The notes under the pieces were generated by a model. The model searched no databases and had not been told where the DNA came from. It was given only the letters and a program-made list of their open reading frames with translations. A program made the position numbers and the translations under genes. Shown piece by piece: positions 9,006 through 15,400 of a stretch of DNA of 64,000 nt; positions within the stretch are counted from its first letter, which is position 1; every line of letters begins with the position of its first letter. The stretch is from contig NZ_CP037954.1 of NCBI RefSeq assembly GCF_004359195.1, forward strand, positions 2,542,001 through 2,606,000. The letters are read 5' to 3'. This DNA comes from Chryseobacterium salivictor (GTDB lineage Bacteria; Bacteroidota; Bacteroidia; Flavobacteriales; Weeksellaceae).

Positions 9006-9664
9006 TTTTTAAATTGATCATTATCCCATTTTTCGGGATTATTGATAATGTATTGGGAAATCCTTTCAAATTCTCCCTCATTGCGGATAATGTGATCATG
9101 AAATCGCGGTTGCCATTGAAAATCAGGATTTATCTGACGCGCTGCAACGGTGACAGATGATTTAAACCCGCGGATAATAGATGCCAGATTTTTGGATTGT
9201 GGGCCGAATTGGTTTTTGGAGGTAATGGGGATATTTGTGGGATCCACCGTGGCAATGGGATTCACCACGCCAATGGGATTCACCACCACCGTAGAGACGC
9301 AATGCATTGCGTCTCTACAATCCCCGTTACCGTTACCGTTACCATTCCCATCGCCATCCCCCGATTCCCGTTTCATATTATATTCATTTTCCCCAATACC
9401 GATGATGGCGTGAAAATGATTGGGCATCACGACAAATTCACCCATGAATAGATTCATATCGGGGCGCAATTCAAATGTTTTCAACCATTCCCGTTCTGCA
9501 ATCCTACCAAGGTCCGACAACTGCATTTTGCCTTTGGTTATTTTGCCAAAGAAATGGGCTCTGTCGTGGGTACAGATGGTAATGAAATAGAAACCTGCCT
9601 TACCGTAATCCCAGCTTTGTAAACGGGCAGATGAAATGCGGTATTTATTATTAAAATGATCCAT
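8948..9664 (-). mobile_element. REP-associated Y1 transposase (RAYT), IS200-like HUH family
   Basis: A 238-residue protein of the Y1/REP-associated tyrosine transposase family. The HUH metal site is HFH at residues 83-85 in VVMPNHFHAIIGIG, and the likely catalytic tyrosine is Tyr205 in FERISQYIINNPEKW. Such proteins cut single-stranded palindromic ends and are thought to spread REP sequences. Residues about 99-147 are a low-complexity insertion (Gly/Asp/Asn repeats) not expected in the family, and it contains RDAMHCVST, encoded by a perfect 28-bp REP palindrome. The last 18 residues (RDVMHCVSAG onwards) are also read from repeat DNA. Both catalytic motifs are intact; activity cannot be judged. 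REP copies lie on both flanks. Confidence 0.88.
9291..9318. repeat. 28-bp perfect REP palindrome inside the transposase gene
   Basis: GTAGAGACGCAATG (9291-9304) is followed by its exact reverse complement (9305-9318). It lies in frame within the RAYT gene, and because it is palindromic the opposite strand also spells DAMHCVST. Hexamer repeats of CCGTTA follow at about 9325-9342. Confidence 0.95.
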
Positions 9665-9813
9665 AGGTTTAAATTGTGTTTAGTTAGTAGAGACGCAATG
9701 CGTTGCGTTCTCAAATCCATAGTTTTAAATTGTGTTTAGAGACACAAATACATTTCGGTTTCCGATCCATAATTTTAAATTGTGTTTAGAAACGCAATGC
9801 CTTGCGTCTATAC
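9658..9813. repeat. triplicated block (leader segment plus REP palindrome) upstream of the RAYT
   Basis: Three head-to-tail copies, beginning at 9658, 9714 and 9764, of a segment like GATCCATAGTTTTAAATTG followed by TGTTTAG and a GAGACGCAA..TTGCGTCTC-type palindrome. The palindromes range from nearly intact (9689-9712) through degenerate (about 9739-9761) to intact again (9787-9813). The first copy contains the RAYT start codon; the last contains the stop codon of the next gene. Confidence 0.85.
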
Positions 9814-10527
9814 AGATTTTGCGAAAAGGTAGGTGGAGCTGCCGTGAACAGCGGCGGTATGTAGAGGCGTTGCAGATTTAAAAATAAGGGTGCCCGTCAC
9901 CACCAACCACGCAGAATCATCAGGGATCCCGAATTTCCAAACGGTAGGGAGGGTGGCCTGGAAAATAGAAAGATCCGCGGTGTGGGAACTGATCAGGTTA
10001 AGATTGATGGTTCTGCTGAGCGGATTTACCGTAAAAGCATCCAGTCTTAACTCAGCACTCCGTGCATCTTGGGGAAGCACAATTTCCCGTCCTGCTTTCA
10101 GAGCCGGAAACCGGCATTCGAGCTCCCTGGTATCGGACAGTCTGAATTCTGGATAAAAGCGGGTGATTTTTTCCCAGGGACAGTGTGCATTAAAGTCGAA
10201 ACCGGTTAGCGATTCCGGCAATCCGAGGTTGTGTTCTGCATCCTGATGGTTTTGTTGACTGTGCACCATCAGTGCCTTGTTCATTCTGGCGCGGTGTCTT
10301 GAAGCATACCTGCTGTCGGTAATCAGCGGCAGTTGGCGAGTCAGTGCCAGGCGGAACAGTTTGTCCTGGGCACTGGCAAAACCGAAGGCCTTCGCAGCCG
10401 CTTTTGTTTTTGGGGTCTGTTGAAGCCCCGAAGGCTTTGTACGTACATAACTTTGGGATTCGCTATTGACGAATACCAGGTTTCCTAAGGCTCCGCTCAG
10501 AATACCGTTTTTTGAAATTCTTGCCAT
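9808..10527 (-). CDS. hypothetical protein, possibly DUF6266-like, ending inside a REP copy
   Basis: A 239-residue soluble protein starting MARISKNGILSGALGNLVFVN, with no signal peptide or membrane segment. The start faintly resembles DUF6266-type proteins of Flavobacteriia (recollection, not shown). The middle is mixed alpha/beta and gives no catalytic signature. Its TAG stop (9808-9810) lies within a REP palindrome, so insertion of the repeat may have set the present C-terminus. The coding DNA is visibly richer in G+C than its neighbours. Just upstream are 11-bp phased repeats (10637-10669). Confidence 0.6.
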   Translation of the reverse strand: MARISKNGILSGALGNLVFVNSESQSYVRTKPSGLQQTPKTKAAAKAFGFASAQDKLFRLALTRQLPLITDSRYASRHRARMNKALMVHSQQNHQDAEHNLGLPESLTGFDFNAHCPWEKITRFYPEFRLSDTRELECRFPALKAGREIVLPQDARSAELRLDAFTVNPLSRTINLNLISSHTADLSIFQATLPTVWKFGIPDDSAWLVVTGTLIFKSATPLHTAAVHGSSTYLFAKSV

Positions 10528-10636
10528 GATCTTGGTTGTTAGTGTAAGGTAAAGATAGGGATTCTTCTCCTTACAGAGTGCCTAAATCATAAAATAACAT
10601 ACTGTAGGTTAATGGCTTAACTATAAAATTACTGGT

Positions 10637-10669
10637 GTGGTTGTGGACTTGCTATGGACTCACTATGGA
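10637..10669. repeat. three 11-bp phased repeats upstream of the 9808-10527 gene
   Basis: Consecutive 11-base units (10637-10647, 10648-10658, 10659-10669) all end in TGGA, the last two in CTATGGA. The 11-bp spacing puts them on one face of the helix, about 110 bases upstream of the minus-strand start codon. Confidence 0.5.
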
Positions 10670-10735
10670 GTATCGCACATGGATAGTGAAACGGAATCAG
10701 GTTGAATTAAGTAAAGATAATAAAAAATCGGAATA

Positions 10736-10924
10736 GTGCAAAATGAGAAAATAAAAAAATTAGAAGACGTATTTAAATGGTGATTACGGTTTTCAGTAGG
10801 TTTTTTGTTAGTTTTGGGATTAAAAATTCAAATGGGAGGTTTATTATTTGGAGCAGAGATTTTCGAATCATGTCTTGTTTTTAGTATTGTAGCGACATTT
10901 ACATACGGAAAAATGAAGAAATAA
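10736..10924 (+). pseudogene. remnant of a small membrane protein, interrupted by TGA
   Basis: One frame reads from a GTG at 10736 through QNEKIKKLEDVFKW, then a TGA at 10781-10783, then LRFSVGFLLVLGLKIQMGG and a second hydrophobic stretch, ending at TAA 10922-10924. Continuity on both sides of the TGA and the hydrophobic pattern suggest a two-helix membrane protein broken by a nonsense mutation. No family is recognised. Confidence 0.35.
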
Positions 10925-11208
10925 TAGTCGTAGTGTTTCAGGATAAAGCCGATCGCGAAGCCTGTTTCGCCTTAGCCCGTTTTATGATATCATTTTTAAG
11001 GCTACCCCCGGCTTATATCAAGGAAACAGTCACAGTCTCAAATATCCTTTGTCGGGATTGTTGTTTTATTTCTTTGTGGAAGACACCGGGATTTTCGAAA
11101 AAGAAGGAATGTCCACCGATGCTATTGCGAATCATACTGCAGAAAATAGTTCGGATTTAAATGTTTTTTTAAAGATTTATTTGCGAAACTTAATAGTAAA
11201 TCGAGTAA

Positions 11209-11330
11209 AACTTTGGCAAAGTTGATAGAATACGCTATTTGCTAAGGAGGAGAAAAGTGAGAAAGAAGAAAAATGTTATCTAGCTTACCTAGCTCCTAAC
11301 TTTGCCAAAGTTCTAAACTTTGACAAAGTT
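11209..11330. repeat. AACTTTG-CAAAGTT dyad cluster
   Basis: Three copies of a short dyad: AACTTTGGCAAAGTT (11209-11223), AACTTTGCCAAAGTT (11298-11312) and AAACTTTGACAAAGTT (11315-11330). The last two are adjacent. Likely a dispersed intergenic repeat; a 61-codon minus-strand open frame through it (11296-11481) probably comes from the repeat. Confidence 0.7.
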
Positions 11331-11559
11331 GATTAATGCGCGGCTTTTTTGGACTTTTGACCAATTTAAATTGCATCAATCTTTTGCGGCTTTTGGGGTT
11401 GAATAGGATGGAGCCACAGCGCATACTGAGAAAATATTTTACGGAATGTTCCGGCCTCTTAACAGACCGGTTGGAAAACATTTGCTGCTTTTACGGTTTC
11501 CCTTTTTGCGGGATTCGCTAAAAAGAGTATCTTTAAAACTTAACATCTAAATAATATTT

Positions 11560-12522
11560 ATGTCTCTAACATTTCTACTTTTGGTAATGATCGCCGTTCT
11601 TGTAACCATTGGCATCATTACAAAAAAACTCGATATCTTAAGCTACGGTGAACCGGATAAAAACGGAAATCAAAAACCTGTTGGCGTTAAATGGAAACCG
11701 GTTACTTTTATTCTGTTGACTGTTCTTGCAGCGCTTTTTCAGCCCATGAATTACGAAGTGATCAGCGTGGGTCACAAAGGGCTTTTAATTAATTTACTCG
11801 GTGATAAAAGAGGGGCTTCGAATACCGAAGAAGTTTCGGGCGTCGTGTTCTACAACAAATACACCCAGGAAATACAGGAAGTTCCGCTCGATCAGAGGCA
11901 TATCGAATATCCCGAATCCATTATTGTGGCTAAAGGGGGGTTCCCCTGTCCGATCAAACCGTCGTTCAACTATTCGGTAAAGGAATCTACCGCGGCGGAT
12001 ATGTTTACCAACCTGAGATCCACCTACAAAAAGGGCGGACTGGAAGCCATTCAGGAAGGCTGGCTGAACAATGCCATTATCGGCGCCATCAATGATGTGG
12101 CGAACCGGCATTCTATCGATTACCTGTTCAACAACCGGGAAACCTACGAGGCAGAAATTCTGTCGGAAGTGAATAAAAGAATCGGGAAATGGTTTATGGT
12201 TTCTCAGCTGAAAACCAATATCCAGCCTCCGAAAGCCATCCGCCAGTCGATTGAAGACAAGGCGACGGCTGATGCTGATGCGATTAAAGCGGAAGCGCAG
12301 GCGCGTGTTGCGCAGGCGGATGCCCAGCGGAAAATCCAGTTGGCGAAAGGAGATTCGGCTTCTGTGGTCATCAGAGCGCAGGCGGAAGCCAAAGCCATCA
12401 GCCTGAAACAGCAGGAAATTACCCAAACTTACGTGGAATACCAGAGAGTCCTGAAATGGGATGGCGTGATGCCGACGACGGTGTTGGGGAGTGGGAGCAA
12501 TACGTTGTTGAATGTGAAGTAG
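11560..12522 (+). CDS. SPFH/Band 7 (prohibitin-like) membrane protein
   Basis: A 320-residue protein with an N-terminal membrane helix (residues 1-21) and a second hydrophobic stretch (about 47-62). Then come the SPFH beta-rich core (YEVISVGHKGLLINLLG onwards) and an Ala/Glu/Gln-rich coiled coil (about 235-290, DADAIKAEAQARVAQADA). SPFH proteins oligomerise into membrane microdomain scaffolds, often tied to protease control or stress. No neighbouring NfeD or FtsH gene is present to narrow the role. Coding DNA is GC-richer than the AT-rich defence-like gene that follows. Confidence 0.85.
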   Translation: MSLTFLLLVMIAVLVTIGIITKKLDILSYGEPDKNGNQKPVGVKWKPVTFILLTVLAALFQPMNYEVISVGHKGLLINLLGDKRGASNTEEVSGVVFYNKYTQEIQEVPLDQRHIEYPESIIVAKGGFPCPIKPSFNYSVKESTAADMFTNLRSTYKKGGLEAIQEGWLNNAIIGAINDVANRHSIDYLFNNRETYEAEILSEVNKRIGKWFMVSQLKTNIQPPKAIRQSIEDKATADADAIKAEAQARVAQADAQRKIQLAKGDSASVVIRAQAEAKAISLKQQEITQTYVEYQRVLKWDGVMPTTVLGSGSNTLLNVK

Positions 12523-12532
12523 GTTGAATAGC

Positions 12533-12567
12533 CACACAAAAGGATTCGCGGCAGCCGCAGCGGGGAA
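12533..12567 (+). repeat. REP-like sequence, left flank of the DUF262 gene
   Basis: CCACACAAAAGGATTCGCGG followed by a G/C-rich stretch. The complement of 14410-14448 matches it (CCACGCGAAAGGATTCGCAC, then G-rich) in opposite orientation. Together they bracket the DUF262 gene as imperfect inverted repeats. Confidence 0.6.
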
Positions 12568-12665
12568 ATTCCATAAATAAACCCATTTTATACATGTGGG
12601 AATGTATGTGTGATTTCATCAAATAGATAAACAAGCTATGCAACATTTTAAAAAACATTACACCA

Positions 12666-14399
12666 ATGAAATTTGACTCAATAGAAAAACTTTTAAATTA
12701 TGGGATCTTTACAATTCCTGAATATCAACGTGGTTATTCGTGGACAAAGGACCAATTAGATGATTTACTGAATGATTTAAGTGATGTTGAATTTATAAAA
12801 GAACATTATGCAGGAACAATAACCTTGATAAAATCTGGACAAGAAAAAATTGGAATAACTGATTTAACAAAATATGACATTGTTGACGGGCAGCAGAGAC
12901 TGACAACATTTCATTTATTTTTAGTAAGTATTTATCATAGAATCAGTGAAATTGATCCTCTACAAGCAGATGCTGTAATTATTAAAAATGTTTTAAATAA
13001 GGGCAAATCCCTACTTCGTTTAAATAGCAAAGACAATCAAGAATTTTTCTTTGCATTATTAAATGAACTCGACATAAATATAATTAAGAAGTATGCGCCA
13101 AAAAGTAAAACTCAAAAAAATCTCTTAAATACAAGAATACATTTCAATACATATTTACAACGGTATACCTCAATAAACACACTCGTAAAAATTTATAACA
13201 ACCTATTATCAAAATTTAAGGTTAATGTTTTTGAATTAGAAGAAGAATCTGAAGTAGGTTTAATATTTGAGACAATGAATGATAGAGGCTTGCCTTTATC
13301 CGATATGGATAAAGTGAAAAATTATCTAATTTATTTAACTCATCGTTTAAATGAAAAAACGATAGCAAAGGAAATAAATAGAAAATTTGGCGATATCTTT
13401 ACAGAATTGATGGAAATTAAAAACTATTCAGTAACAAGAATAGAGAATCAATTTCTAAAACATTGTTATATTGTTTATAGCGGAGATAATAATAACTTGT
13501 CTGATATACCCAAAAAGATAAAAACTGAATTGATTAAACAAAGGGAAATTTTTGCAAAAAAAAATCTTTTTGACAATGATACTGCACAAAGAGAAAAGAA
13601 GATTAAGGAAATAAAGGATTTCAATAATTTTCTGCAAAAAAGTGCCAATTATTATTCTGCTGTTTTAAATCAAAGTTTTGATATTCAAAATGTAAATGAT
13701 TCTCTTTACAGACTTGAAACTTTAGGTAAAATTGAATCTTTCTTACCATTGTACTTAGCCGTACTAAATAATAAAAAATTCAAACCTGAATTTCTCATTG
13801 CTATAAATGAAATTTTAGAGGCATTTACTATTAGAGTTTTTATTTTCGGAAATAAAAAAGGAAATACTGGAAATTCAGCGTTATTCGAACTTGCATATAA
13901 GGTTTTTACTAATAAGATCAATTTCACAGAACTTAAAAAAGAATTGCGGAATCTTATTGAAAAGAACAGCAGTAATTTAGATTTGAGAAAGTCCATCATT
14001 AATATGGGCGCATACAATAGTATTAGTAATTCTTCCTTAAAACTTATATTGTTAGACTATGAATATTATTTACAAGGAGAATTATCTGCAAAGTTTGATA
14101 TTGGATCAATCAGAGAGATAGTTAGTAATGGCAAAATCACTATTGAACATATAGCTCCCCAAACAATTCTTCCTGGGGTTAAGGCTATGGAAAACATAAA
14201 TTTGTTGGGCAATTTAGTTTTAACTTTTGAAAATGGTGTTTTAGGGAATAGAACATTTCTCTCTAAAAGAAGCACTTATGCCAAATCTAATTTTGCATCT
14301 GAAAGAGAATTAATTGGATATGAAGATTGGAATGATAAAACAATTCTCGAAAGAGGGAAAAAAATTCAAAAATTCATAATGGACAAATGGAAAGCATAA
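12666..14399 (+). CDS. DUF262-DUF1524 protein, GmrSD-type restriction-like nuclease
   Basis: A 577-residue fusion. The N-terminal DUF262 (GmrS-like) domain shows IPEYQRGYSW near residues 17-26 and the nucleotide-binding/hydrolysis motif DGQQR at about 74-78. The C-terminal DUF1524 (GmrD-like) His-Me nuclease domain shows EHIAPQ near 494-499 and then NLLGNLVLTF and GNRTFLSKRSTYAKS. In characterised members (GmrSD, SspE, BrxU) these domains cut modified DNA or sense DNA modification, so a phage-defence role is likely but inferred. The gene is strikingly AT-rich compared with the SPFH gene before it, is flanked by inverted REP-like sequence, and has no modification partner nearby, consistent with a stand-alone type IV-like system acquired by transfer. 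Confidence 0.85.
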   Translation: MKFDSIEKLLNYGIFTIPEYQRGYSWTKDQLDDLLNDLSDVEFIKEHYAGTITLIKSGQEKIGITDLTKYDIVDGQQRLTTFHLFLVSIYHRISEIDPLQADAVIIKNVLNKGKSLLRLNSKDNQEFFFALLNELDINIIKKYAPKSKTQKNLLNTRIHFNTYLQRYTSINTLVKIYNNLLSKFKVNVFELEEESEVGLIFETMNDRGLPLSDMDKVKNYLIYLTHRLNEKTIAKEINRKFGDIFTELMEIKNYSVTRIENQFLKHCYIVYSGDNNNLSDIPKKIKTELIKQREIFAKKNLFDNDTAQREKKIKEIKDFNNFLQKSANYYSAVLNQSFDIQNVNDSLYRLETLGKIESFLPLYLAVLNNKKFKPEFLIAINEILEAFTIRVFIFGNKKGNTGNSALFELAYKVFTNKINFTELKKELRNLIEKNSSNLDLRKSIINMGAYNSISNSSLKLILLDYEYYLQGELSAKFDIGSIREIVSNGKITIEHIAPQTILPGVKAMENINLLGNLVLTFENGVLGNRTFLSKRSTYAKSNFASERELIGYEDWNDKTILERGKKIQKFIMDKWKA

Positions 14400-14409
14400 A
14401 AAGCTTCAC

Positions 14410-14448
14410 TCGTTGCTGCCCCCGCTTCCGTGCGAATCCTTTCGCGTG
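14410..14448 (-). repeat. REP-like sequence, right flank of the DUF262 gene
   Basis: GCTTCCGTGCGAATCCTTTC with neighbouring bases is the inverted partner of the element at 12533-12567. It begins about 10 bases after the DUF262 stop and runs directly into the RAYT remnant. Confidence 0.6.
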
Positions 14449-14450
14449 GT

Positions 14451-14629
14451 CACAATTAAAAACCCATTGAATTATGGAGCAACCATGTCATTAAACAAAA
14501 AATAGATTACGTACATAAGCTGGTTTGGTTTTCAGGGCGGAAGATTACCAGTACAGCAGTGCAATAGATTATTCGGATGAGAAAGGGCTTCTGGATGGTA
14601 TAGAGGTTTTCAGGATGTTATATTTTTGA
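14451..14629 (+). pseudogene. C-terminal remnant of a second REP-associated transposase
   Basis: Translation gives HN-stop-KPIELWSNHVIKQKIDYVH, then after a frame change AGLVFRAEDYQYSSAIDYSD followed by EKGLLDG, ending at TGA 14627-14629. This is the typical RAYT C-terminal pattern, in which an IHxNPVRAG link joins YIH to AGLV; here that link is lost by a small deletion or frameshift. A nonsense codon also sits at 14457-14459. There is no upstream catalytic half, so it is dead. It belongs to a different RAYT branch from the intact gene at 8948-9664. Confidence 0.75.
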
Positions 14630-14828
14630 TCAGGTTTAAGTATTGGGGCCATACGTAAGGGTTCGTGCAGCAGGGGGCAGCGCGAAAATGCAAATACTTT
14701 GCTATATTTGGTTTAATAATAAAGTATCACTTTAGTCATACAAATGCACCGGTTTTTTATGACTTTATATGATTTTGTCATATAACGAGTTGTACACAAT
14801 ATTAACAAGGACATAATACGAAAATGCT
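14630..14828. other. gap upstream of the small lipoprotein gene
   Basis: Contains a consensus -7 box TATATTTG (14703-14710) about 120 bases before the next gene, repeated TCATA motifs (a TATGAC/GTCATA dyad around 14757-14782), and TTGTACACA at 14790-14798, whose inverted copy follows the gene. Confidence 0.45.
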
Positions 14829-15188
14829 TTGAATAAAATTAAATTTATACTTTTATTGATCTTATCAAATTCTTGTTCTCCATTAATAGAAAACGGAATT
14901 ATTGTTGAAATAGAAAACAACTCAAAACTTTCAGTTATAGGTGTGCAATTTTACACAACTGAAAAACTAATAACTTTAGATTTTGATAAAATTAAACCTG
15001 AGGAAACCATGTCGGGTTTTCTATCAATGAAAAATAATAAATCTGATGGTGGTTATGTTTTAGACTTTATCGGTGCTAATGGCGAAAAAGAACATACGGT
15101 TGTCGGCTATTATACTAACGGCGGTTCGCTTGATAGAAAAGTTAAGTTTACTATAGAAACTAAAAAAACACTCGTAAAGTTCGATTAA
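14829..15188 (+). CDS. small hypothetical lipoprotein
   Basis: A 119-residue protein with a lipoprotein signal (FILLLILSNSCS, cysteine at about residue 16), followed by a short beta-rich domain with no recognised family. The start must be TTG at 14829, because the nearby ATG (14824) runs into a stop after two codons. A five-base insertion after an original ATG would explain this arrangement. The gene is bracketed by 9-bp inverted repeats (14790-14798 and 15207-15215) and lies between RAYT fragments, so recent acquisition is plausible. Function unknown. Confidence 0.6.
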   Translation: MNKIKFILLLILSNSCSPLIENGIIVEIENNSKLSVIGVQFYTTEKLITLDFDKIKPEETMSGFLSMKNNKSDGGYVLDFIGANGEKEHTVVGYYTNGGSLDRKVKFTIETKKTLVKFD

Positions 15189-15400
15189 AAGAATATTAAA
15201 AAATACTGTGTACAATAAATAAGCTTTCGTTTTGTCTGCAAGAAATGAAAGCCCGTTGAACGGAACCTTCGGTAGCTTTTTGTCAGCATGTTGGTAACCT
15301 TAGGGAGTTATTCACTCGCTGGCAAAATCTCCTGCCCGCTGCACAAAATATCCTGACCCTCAGCCTTCTAAAAATCACTACCTTTGATAAAACACAACTC
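15189..15400. other. leader region of a former RAYT gene with promoter
   Basis: Includes TACCTTTG at 15379-15386, a consensus -7 box 14 bases before the ATG at 15401. This probably was the promoter of the lost transposase and now serves the fused lipoprotein gene. The remainder shows no coding signature. Confidence 0.5.
15379..15386 (+). promoter_or_regulatory. -7 promoter element, transposase-derived, before the chimeric lipoprotein gene
   Basis: TACCTTTG fits TAnnTTTG. The short distance to the ATG (15401) leaves a leader of fewer than 10 bases if transcription starts at the usual distance. Confidence 0.5.

Larger units (their letters stand above)
10528..11559. other. about 1 kb without a confident gene; decayed sequence and repeats
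   Basis: This stretch holds short phased repeats ending in TATGGA (10637-10669), a small broken membrane-protein frame (10736-10924), and two overlapping open frames without recognisable products (10933-11160, and 10947-11225 in another frame containing FYFFVEDTGIFEKEGMSTD). It also holds a cluster of AACTTTGGCAAAGTT-type dyads (11209-11330) and an unremarkable GC-richer segment before the SPFH gene. It looks like a graveyard of accessory DNA. Confidence 0.6.

Noticed and set aside
9197-9451. Plus-strand open frame across the RAYT gene that also encodes DAMHCVST
   Set aside because: It is antisense to the transposase; the shared peptide is only a consequence of the palindrome.
11296-11481. 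61-codon minus-strand frame containing KSPKKPRINQLCQSLELWQ
   Set aside because: It runs through the AACTTTG-CAAAGTT dyads and has no protein-like domain; probably repeat-derived.
11794-12537. 247-codon minus-strand frame opposite the SPFH gene
   Set aside because: It is rich in Arg, Phe and His as expected for a shadow of a GC-richer gene; the plus strand has clear SPFH homology.
14780-14805. Integron attC-like site (AACGAGTTG context) before the small lipoprotein gene
   Set aside because: The bases do not fit the RYYYAAC/GTTRRRY core pairs and no integrase is visible.
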